Assembly: GCF_000165485.1 (NCBI RefSeq)
Contig: NC_014623.1
Span: 1,755,501-1,819,500 of the forward strand
Origin: Stigmatella aurantiaca DW4/3-1
Lineage (GTDB): Bacteria > Myxococcota > Myxococcia > Myxococcales > Myxococcaceae
Direction: 5' to 3'
Length of the DNA stretch: 64,000 nt
Every line of letters starts with the position of its first letter. Positions within the stretch are counted from its first letter, which is position 1. This document shows positions 36,258-42,430 of the stretch, one piece after another. The notes under the pieces were generated by a model that saw only the letters and a list, made by a program, of their open reading frames with translations, was not told where the DNA came from and made no database searches. A program made the position numbers and the translations under genes.

Positions 36258-36337
36258 GGGCTTCTCGGGATGGAGACGGCGGGATTCGAACCCGCGAACA
36301 AGGCGATGGAAAACCTCAAGCAGGACGCGCTGTTACC
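36258..36337 (-). repeat. tRNA-3'-end-like direct repeat, copy 2
   Basis: On the minus strand this holds an exact T-arm (GCGGG/CCCGC stem, TTCGAAT loop) plus the 3' acceptor strand CGTCTCC and an A. The acceptor sequence differs from copy 1 (CACCTCC), but most other positions over ~80 bp agree, including the downstream flank. No 5' half is present. The rest of the ~500-bp gap between the two neighbouring genes (36034-36535) shows no gene; it has only a short inverted repeat CATGGGC/GCCCATG at 36439-36472. Confidence 0.65.
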
Positions 36338-36535
36338 CGCTATCACCTTGATTCGCCTAGGGTTCGTCATCCCGTCTCGTCCCACTCCGTTCCCTCGTGT
36401 TCCCCGTCTATCCCCGCTGGAGGGTCACACTGGGGGCACATGGGCTTCTCGGTTTTCTGCTGAGGGCCCATGGCGGGGCTTCCTTCGAGCTGCTGAGCCC
36501 CCTTTGAAGCGCCGGGGGTCAGCAAGGGCTCGCGG

Positions 36536-36909
36536 CTACGCCGTGGTGTTCTCGGCTAGGGAATGCTGTAGCTCCGTCCCGGCCATCCTCCTCCCAGCCT
36601 CGTCCATGACGCTCTTCAGCTCTGTGAGCACATCGGCAGGTGTGAAAGTCGGCTCTCCGAGCCAGCGGTTCAGATGCTCCGCCAGTTCTCCCGCCGTCTG
36701 GTAGCGCTCCCCGGGCACGGGATGAAGAAGCTTGCGGATCGTGACGCGAAGTCCCTCATAAAGGTTTGCTGTCAACCGATCCACATCCGCTTGCGTGTAG
36801 GTTGCCGCGCGCCAGATCGCATCCTCCAAAAGAGGGCTGCCCAAAGCTGTGATGGCGAAACAGACGCCTTCACCTCCTCGGTCACCTCATCTGGGGCATA
36901 GAGAAGATG
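36536..36909 (-). pseudogene. C-terminal fragment of a Ser/Thr protein kinase
   Basis: About 110 codons match only the end of a bacterial Ser/Thr kinase and its trailing segment: 'IRKLLHPVPGERYQTAGEL' then 'AEHLNRWLG', where the RYQTAGEL block is the usual last helix of the kinase domain. The catalytic region is absent. A shift of frame near 36850 joins 'DEVTEEVKASVS' to 'SALGSPLLEDAIWRAA'. The 5' side is cut off exactly at the end of the neighbouring IS derivative, so insertion or deletion by that element probably removed the rest. Confidence 0.65.
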
Positions 36910-37291
36910 AGAGCGTATTTCAAAAATAGAGTTGGCGGTGAGGGCTGAGCGTGCGCACCTTGTGAGCCCGGAGCGTGCATGGCCAAGCCCTTGGTGCCTG
37001 AAGAGCTGTGGCAACGAGTCGAGCCGCTGTTGCCCAAACGCCGCCGCAGCCGCCACCGGCGGTACGCAGGCAGAAAGCCCGTGGAGGACCGCAGAGCTTT
37101 CGAGGGCATCGTCTTCGCCGTGAGGACCGGAGTCCCCTGGTCCGCCCTGCCCGCCACCTCCCAGTGGCCCAGTGGTGTCACGTGCTGGTGACGGCTGATG
37201 CAGTGGCACCGCGCGGGCGTCTGGAAGCGGCTGCTGGCGTGCTCGCTCATCTGCTACCGGCGCCTGCACCCTTCATTTTGAAATACGCTCT
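36910..37291 (+). mobile_element. Internally deleted IS5-family element (MITE-like)
   Basis: A 382-bp element is bounded by 16-bp perfect terminal inverted repeats (AGAGCGTATTTCAAAA) facing inward. Inside is a transposase made only of the first ~70 and last ~15 residues of an IS5-type enzyme. No target duplication is evident. Being non-autonomous but with intact ends, it could move only with a transposase supplied elsewhere in the genome. Confidence 0.75.
36979..37281 (+). pseudogene. Transposase remnant, IS5 family, core deleted
   Basis: The reading frame begins 'MAKPLVPEELWQRVEPLLP', continues through 'GRKPVEDRRAFEGIVFAVRT' and 'GVPWSALPATSQWPSGVTCW', and meets a TGA where family members read Trp/Arg. 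It then resumes 'RLMQWHRAGVWKRLLACSL' and ends 'ICYRRLHPSF'. The N-terminal DUF4096-like part and the C-terminal 'CSLICYRRL' are therefore joined directly; the DDE catalytic centre of about 170 residues is missing. Non-functional. Confidence 0.75.
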
Positions 37292-37479
37292 TACCGTCCC
37301 TGGGCTGCTCACGGCTCCGGCCGAAGAGCAGTCGTCGTCGCGCGCTGAAAGAGTTCCGTTCACCCCGTCAGCTTGGGCCGATCTCGCGGCTCACGGAAGA
37401 CGGGGGTCGTGCAGCGCATACCACACGAGGCCCGCGTCCGACGCGTCCGGCCTGGATGCTCGCCACGCCCTGCACGGGC

Positions 37480-37968
37480 TCAGCGTTCAGGCTTGATCCC
37501 CGCTGCTTCAGCAACGCGCCGCGCGTGTGCGATAGCCTGCAAACCCTCTCTTCGCAGGTAATGAGTCTTGCGGATGCGCAGCGCCATCCTCTCGACTTCG
37601 CGCAGCATGGCGAATGCCTGCGGGGTTTTCTCGGGGAAGCGGGGCAACGACTGAACGAAGAGGCACGCCACATGGATCTGGTGCGTCAGGTCCGCGAATC
37701 CAAGCCGTTGACAGCGGCGCAAGAGCGGCCCGAATTCATCCCATCCGGCACCGTAGGAATATGCCTCGCTGATGATGTCCTTAGCGGTGAGTTGCTGGAT
37801 GCGGCGCCGCTCAGCGGGTGAACGCGCCTCGCGGAGAAATTCCTTTTCCTGCTCTAGAAGACCCCGCGCGTACTCCGCAAAGGGCACCTTCGCCTGGAGC
37901 AATTCGATCATGCGCTGCTCGCGGCGTTCGCGGACACTGGCCCGCCATGCCTTGCGCGTCTCTCTCAC
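37480..37968 (-). CDS. Hypothetical helical protein, coupled to upstream Cys-rich gene
   Basis: The 162-residue product is rich in Arg, Glu and Ala and predicted mostly helical ('RERREQRMIELLQAKVPF', 'LLEQEKEFLREARSPAERRR', 'ERMALRIRKTHYLRREGL'). There is no signal peptide and no Cys cluster. The GTG start is taken because the preceding gene's TAA ends two bases before it, with GGGGG upstream; the frame is open further up but would run inside the neighbour. The pairing of a Cys-rich protein and a small soluble helical protein resembles toxin/immunity pairs, but no family is recognised. Confidence 0.6.
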   Translation of the reverse strand: MRETRKAWRASVRERREQRMIELLQAKVPFAEYARGLLEQEKEFLREARSPAERRRIQQLTAKDIISEAYSYGAGWDEFGPLLRRCQRLGFADLTHQIHVACLFVQSLPRFPEKTPQAFAMLREVERMALRIRKTHYLRREGLQAIAHARRVAEAAGIKPER

Positions 37969-37970
37969 GA

Positions 37971-38233
37971 TTAACCCCCTGGACACGGCTTCCCGTTCGC
38001 CTCGTCCGGCCATACGCCTGTGCGCTTACAGAACTCCCAGCACGCTTTACACTGGCTCTCATCGAACACGCGCCCCCATTCTTCGCCCTTCACCGTGTGT
38101 TTGCACTGCACGTAGTGATCAAGGCATCGCTCGCGCCATTCCGTTTGCTGCTCCGGCGTTGGAATGGGCGGGAGGAACGGCTCGGGGCTCTGCTCGGGTT
38201 CGGGCTGATCCTTGGGCTTGGGCTGCTTCTTAA
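37971..38233 (-). pseudogene. Cys-rich C-terminal fragment, 5' end cut by IS
   Basis: The last ~86 codons of a gene survive: a Pro/Gln-rich linker ('KKQPKPKDQPEPEQSPEPF') and a C-terminal module of about 60 residues with six Cys ('ERCLDHYVQCKHT', 'SQCKACWEFCKRTGVWP', 'GKPCPGG'). The module looks like the Cys-rich ends of large secreted myxobacterial proteins. The 5' part is missing because the right-hand IS begins at the next base; no N-terminal half is found beyond the IS. The TAA is two bases before the GTG of the following gene. Confidence 0.6.
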
Positions 38234-38261
38234 AGCTCCTAACAAAAATAAGGTTTGAGGA

Positions 38262-39434
38262 GTGGAATCAGGACTGGACGGACGGGAGGGCCATGAGCAC
38301 CTGAGCCTCGCGGCTCGCGACCTCATACCGGACAGGTTGTGGGAGCCAGTGGACCCTCTGCTGCCAGTGGCCAAGAAGAAGGAGTTTGGGCGAGGCCTGC
38401 CTCGGGCAAGCCCAGCGGGGTGCGTGGGTCAGCCGAGAGCGCCTCGGGTGGGGAGCCGCCCGTGGGCGTCCGTTGGCTCAAACCTGTAGGACAAGCAGAC
38501 AGGTTGGGGCCCTTCTCCTGCGACAGCCTCGCCGAGGCGTCCTCATCCTCCGGGGTGGGGTGAGCGGGGGCTGTGTCTGTGCAGAGAGGGAGACGTGACG
38601 ACCCCCTTGGCGCCTGCGGAGGTGGGAGGTGGGCGAGCAGGTGCTCATCGCTGGCCTGGAGCAGGGCTGGCCGTTGTCGGCGCAACCCCTGCGCGTCCTT
38701 GGCGGCCAGGGCGTGCAGCGCACAGAGCGCCCACTGATGCGTGGCCTGCGCATTCAGGTGCGGCCTCAGCCGACGGGCCAGTCCCCGGTCCGCGCGCTCC
38801 AGGGATTGCAGCAGCAGCCCCTGGCCGGGACGGTCCACCGCGCGGGCTGCCTGCCTCAGCAACTCGAACTCCCACTGCGCCCACCTGCCGGGGGGGTCGT
38901 CCCAGCGGGCCGCCTCCGCCAACTCGAAGCAGAGGCTTGCTGGCCACTCGCCGCCAGCAGTTCCACAGTCGTCTGTCGCTGGAGGGCCAGAAAACCCTCC
39001 AGCCGCCTGCGCCTCTCCGGGTGAGCGGCGCCCGGGCCCTCCAGCACCACCGCCAGATTCTCCAGGGTCACCGCCCCCTCCCAGATGACACCACCTGGGG
39101 CTGATAGGGAGGGGGGGCTTGCCCCGCTTGGGAGACTCTCCCTCTCTTCTCCTGGATGACGCAGCCAGAAGCACTCGACGCCTCAGCCCATCAACGCTGG
39201 CGCGCCTGGACCTTGGACGCTTGAGGCACTTGAGCCTCGGGCATTCAGCGCTCGAGCCGGAATGCCCTTTCGTCTGGGGCAGCACCGGTGGGGGGGGAGT
39301 GCTCCAACGCGTGGCTCCACCCCCAGAAGCGTCTGCGCGTGCGCGATGAGCCGCGCGACGAGGTCCACTTCGGCTTCCTTGTTCTGAGCGGCTGCCTCAT
39401 CTTCTTCCGGAACCTCAAACCTTCTTTTTGTTAG
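38262..39434 (+). pseudogene. Transposase termini flanking foreign sequence
   Basis: At the left end a frame reads 'EHLSLAARDLIPDRLWEPVD' then 'PLLPVAKKK', the N-terminal motif of IS5-type transposases. At the right end another reads 'CSNAWLHPQKRLRVRDEPRD' then 'EVHFGFLVLSGCLIFFRNL' to a TAG, the C-terminal motif. The catalytic DDE core between about 38400 and 39290 is absent and replaced. The surviving parts lie on the same strand and in the right order, so this was a single transposase gene. Confidence 0.65.
38560..39095 (-). pseudogene. Decayed cargo gene of unknown function inside IS
   Basis: Two frames on the minus strand form one plausible protein: 'VTLENLAVVLEGPGAAHPER' onward to 'TTVELLAASGQQA', then after a one-base shift near 38940 'SLCFELAEAARWDDPPGRW', 'LARRLRPHLNAQATHQWALC' and 'LLQASDEHLLAHLPPP'. 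It is Leu/Ala/Arg-rich and helical. I recognise no family. The second frame stays open into antisense IS sequence as far as about 38323, so the true end is unknown. Boundaries given are approximate. Confidence 0.4.
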
Positions 39435-39625
39435 GAGCTCTAAATGTTCGCCGTGCCCCGGCGTGATGGGGTGTCCACCGGGCATGGGCCTCCAACTGGG
39501 CAACTCTTGTCCACTCGGGGGAGGGCCAAGGCGCGGAGGACTCTGCCTCAGTGTCCGCAGGGCACGGCGATCAGATACATTTTACATGGCCCCGGCGGAA
39601 ATCCTGGGGCGAAGCTGGAATCGGC

Positions 39626-40015
39626 TCACGGGGCACCCACCCGGGTGAGATGCGCGTCGGCATAGGCCTCCCACGAGGGGTACGTGCCGGACCAATGGCT
39701 GCGGGCCTGATCGCTCGGGTGCAACAGCCGAATGGTCTTGACCGACCCACTGAGTCCCGTCAGTTTCAAGACGTCCGCCATGCGCTTTTCAGTGTAGTTG
39801 CCGAGCGTGATGACCAGTTCCGGCCGGTAGAGCCAGACGACGCATGCCAGATAGGCATCGCAGAGGTCCCGCAGAGGTCGCAGGGCGGGTTGGGAGATGA
39901 GCAGGTCGGCCGGGGTGACGTTTTTGCCGCCATCGTCGAGCATCAGCAGAGGGCAGAAATTCATCACGTACCCGAATTGGTAATAGTCGGCAACGGAGTC
40001 CCAGCGGTGGCACAT
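39626..40015 (-). pseudogene. SMUG1-like uracil-DNA glycosylase, C-terminal part only
   Basis: The 129-residue product matches the second half of SMUG1-type uracil-DNA glycosylases: 'YVMNFCPLLMLDDGGKNVTP', 'LCDAYLACVVWLYRPELVIT', 'LGNYTEKRMADVL' and the catalytic loop 'TIRLLHPSDQA' (HPS motif). The N-terminal half with the GMNPGP/A-type water-activating loop is missing. The upstream gene overlaps its ATG by one base (TGATG), so the truncated form may be translated, but without the first motif it is unlikely to excise uracil. Confidence 0.6.
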
Positions 40016-40377
40016 CAAGGCTGAAACGGCGTCAGCGGATCCTTCCCGCTTCTCGGAGTCGAAGCCGGTGACCGGGACTTGGGGGTGTGTGCCGCCCGGC
40101 GCATTGACGACGAGGTCTCTGGATGGCTTGCTAGCAAGGCTTCCAACGGATCCAGTTTCGCCAATGGTAGCCTCTGGCTGGCCGTCTGGGCGAAGTGGGC
40201 GATGCGAGAGGCCTTGTCGAGGTTGGCCAGCGTCATCAGGTCAGGCACTGTCCTCAGCGGCAGCCGTGGTGGCTTTTGACCTCTCTTGGTGGGGTTGTCC
40301 TGCGGTGAATCAGGTGGGCGCACGGCAGCGCTAATCGCCTTGGCCACGTCTGAATCGAAGTTTCGAGGTAAGATCAT
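40015..40377 (-). CDS. Hypothetical protein upstream of glycosylase fragment
   Basis: The 120-residue product begins 'MILPRNFDSDVAKAISAAVR' after a GAGAGGACAGGA ribosome binding region. It is rich in Pro, Ser and Lys ('QDNPTKRGQKPPRLPLRTVP') with a helical middle ('LANLDKASRIAHFAQTASQR'). There are no known motifs. Its TGA shares a base with the ATG of the glycosylase-like frame, implying co-translation. It may be the head of a fused or rearranged gene. Confidence 0.4.
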   Translation of the reverse strand: MILPRNFDSDVAKAISAAVRPPDSPQDNPTKRGQKPPRLPLRTVPDLMTLANLDKASRIAHFAQTASQRLPLAKLDPLEALLASHPETSSSMRRAAHTPKSRSPASTPRSGKDPLTPFQP

Positions 40378-40936
40378 GGTCCTGTCCTCTCGTTAGGGCT
40401 CGGGCGGAAGCGCACGAGCGGACAGCCCACTTACACCCAGTTTTTTGGAACCCCCCCCCATCTGGCCGGAACGGCATCAAGAATGATGCCACCTGGGCGC
40501 TTGACAAGGTTCCCGATTAGGGGCCCATGCCCGGTGGGCACCCCGTCACCCCGGGGCACGGCGAACATTTAGTGCGCCGGGATAAACCGGCATGGAGTGG
40601 AGGATGAAAGAGCCTCACATCGAAGGGCCAGCCACCCACGATGGCCCCGAGTCATGCGCCACCACCTGTGAGGGTGAGGGTGAAGCGTTGACAGGGGTAC
40701 GAGCGGGCTGGGTATTGAGCCGCGAAATCAGCCAGTCCAGGGCGCCGACGCGGTTAAGTGACGCGGAAGGCAACACGGACAGGGACGCTACTGCGAGTCC
40801 CTGGCTCGGCCCTGCGCGGTCGGAGACCCCATGCACGCCCGGAAGCTCCATGCGCGAGAACCGGGAGGTCCCTCGACTGCTCGCAGCGGATGGCGTTGCG
40901 GGCCGCACCGGAAAGGCCGATGGCCGTACATCGGTG

Positions 40937-42430
40937 ATGCACGGGCGAGGGAAGTCGGACAGGCCCGTAGTACCGACGAAGTCGCCGAACAAGGCCGGGC
41001 AACCGGCGGCGGAGGCGGCGGAGGGAAGGGGCCTGGCCAAGGGCAACACGGACCAGCAAAACGCGCCCCGGACGCAGAGCCGGGTTCATGGCGCGCCCAG
41101 TGCGCTGGAACGTGTACGTGAAGTAGCCAGAAGGGACAGGAAGGCGAAGTTCACCACGCTTATGCACCACGTCACCGTCGAGCGGCTGTCTGCCGCTTTC
41201 CATGCCCTGAGCCGAAGTGCGGCCCCGGGTGTCGATGGTGTGACGTGGGAGCAGTACGCGGGCAATCTCGAAGCCAACGTTCGGGATTTGCACACGCGGC
41301 TGCACAGAGGAGCGTACCGGGCAAGACCCTCACGCAGGGCGTACATCCCGAAGGCGGACGGGCGGCAGCGACCGCTCGGCATTGCTGCTCTGGAGGACAA
41401 ACTCGTCCAGAGGGCCGTCGTCGAGGTGCTCAACGCTGTCTACGAGACGGACTTTCTTGGCTTCTCGTATGGGTTCCGACCGGGACGCAGTCAGCATCAG
41501 GCGCTGGATGCACTCTCGGCCGGCATCTACCTGAAGAAGGTGAACTGGGTGCTCGACGCAGACATCCGGGGATTCTTCGATGCCATCGACCACGGATGGA
41601 TGCAGAAGTTTCTCGAGCACCGAATCGAGGACACGAGGCTCTTGCGGCTGGTGCAGAAGTGGCTGGCGGCAGGAGTCATGGAGGACGGGAAGTGGACGCA
41701 GAGCAAGGAAGGGACACCACAGGGCGCGACCGTGTCGCCCCTGCTGGCGAACCTCTACCTGCACTACGTCTTCGACCTGTGGAGCCAACGATGGAGGAAG
41801 CGTGTCGCACGCGGAGAAGTCATCATCGTGCGGTACGCCGACGACTTCGTCGTGGGATTCCAGCATCGCTCGGACGCTGAACGTTTCTGGCGCGAGCTGC
41901 GCGAAAGGCTGCGTAGCTTCGCGCTGGAGTTGCACCCTGAGAAGACGCGACTCATCGAGTTCGGGCTCTATGTGGCCGAGCGTCGTCGGGAACGCGACCA
42001 GGGACGGCCGGAGACCTTCAACTTCCTGGGCTTCACGCACATCTGCGCGAGGACCCGGACGGGGAGATTTCTGCTGAAGCGCCGAACGATGCGTCAACGG
42101 ATGCGGGACAAGCTGCGCGAGGTGAAGACCGAGCTGCAGCGACGCCGACATCAACCTCTTCCAGCCCAAGGACAGTGGCTCGGCAGCTTGGTGAGGGGCT
42201 ACTTCGCCTACCATGCAGTGCCGAGCAACGTGCATACCCTCCAGGCGTTCCGGACGCAGGTGACGCGGCACTGGCTGTATGCCCTGCGCCGCCGCAGCCA
42301 GCCAGACCGGATGACCTGGGAGAGAATGCGCGAGCTGTCCGGACGCTGGCTCCCAATGCCCCGGATTCTGCATCCCTGGCCCATCGAGCGCTTCCGCGTC
42401 AGGACCCAAGGCAAGAGCCCAGTGCGTTAG
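40937..42430 (+). CDS. ltrA: Group II intron reverse transcriptase/maturase
   Basis: The 497-residue protein begins MHGRGKSDRPVVPTK, the usual start for this intron lineage; a longer frame upstream runs through ribozyme sequence. RT blocks are clear: 'APGVDGVTWEQYAGN', 'YIPKADGRQRPLGIAALEDK', 'FLGFSYGFRPGRSQHQALDA', 'WVLDADIRGFFDAIDH', 'GTPQGATVSPLLANLYLHYV' and the active-site YADD (residues 300-303). The thumb/maturase region follows ('FNFLGFTHICARTRTGRF', 'RMRELSGRWLPMPRILHPWP'). There is no zinc-finger endonuclease. It binds its own intron RNA, aids splicing and copies it during retrohoming. The stop codon lies inside predicted domain V. Confidence 0.93.
   Translation: MHGRGKSDRPVVPTKSPNKAGQPAAEAAEGRGLAKGNTDQQNAPRTQSRVHGAPSALERVREVARRDRKAKFTTLMHHVTVERLSAAFHALSRSAAPGVDGVTWEQYAGNLEANVRDLHTRLHRGAYRARPSRRAYIPKADGRQRPLGIAALEDKLVQRAVVEVLNAVYETDFLGFSYGFRPGRSQHQALDALSAGIYLKKVNWVLDADIRGFFDAIDHGWMQKFLEHRIEDTRLLRLVQKWLAAGVMEDGKWTQSKEGTPQGATVSPLLANLYLHYVFDLWSQRWRKRVARGEVIIVRYADDFVVGFQHRSDAERFWRELRERLRSFALELHPEKTRLIEFGLYVAERRRERDQGRPETFNFLGFTHICARTRTGRFLLKRRTMRQRMRDKLREVKTELQRRRHQPLPAQGQWLGSLVRGYFAYHAVPSNVHTLQAFRTQVTRHWLYALRRRSQPDRMTWERMRELSGRWLPMPRILHPWPIERFRVRTQGKSPVR

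Larger units (their letters stand above)
38234..39439 (+). mobile_element. IS5-like element with replaced centre
   Basis: A 1206-bp element has 27-bp terminal inverted repeats (AGCTCCTAACAAAAA and on to GGTTTGAGG) with one mismatch. TAA stands just outside both ends, which could be a 3-bp target duplication if one terminal base is unmatched. The two extremities encode the start and end of one transposase, but about 0.9 kb in the middle is unrelated and carries a decayed gene on the opposite strand. The element cuts the Cys-rich gene on its left and abuts the next inverted-repeat element on its right. Confidence 0.7.
39441..40571. mobile_element. 1.1-kb inverted-repeat element
   Basis: The first ~50 bases (starting TAAATGTTCGCCGTGCCCCG) recur as an inverted copy at the other end with three mismatches; weaker similarity continues to about 70 bases. 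The interior holds two overlapping minus-strand genes: a 120-residue hypothetical protein and a SMUG1-like glycosylase fragment. No transposase is seen. The left end abuts an IS and the right end abuts a group II intron, so the ends may have been trimmed. Its repeat also forms the region just after the lactonase stop codon. Element versus inverted duplication cannot be settled by eye. Confidence 0.55.

Noticed and set aside
34194-36337. Two tRNA or tmRNA genes
   Set aside because: Only the T-arm and 3' acceptor strand are present. The matching 5' acceptor sequences (GGAGGTG, GGAGACG) and D-arms are not found at tRNA distance, and no tmRNA tag frame was recognised.
40592-40936. Starting the intron maturase at the first ATG after the intron boundary
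   Set aside because: This stretch is ribozyme sequence that happens to be open; the protein family begins at the MHGRGKSD position.
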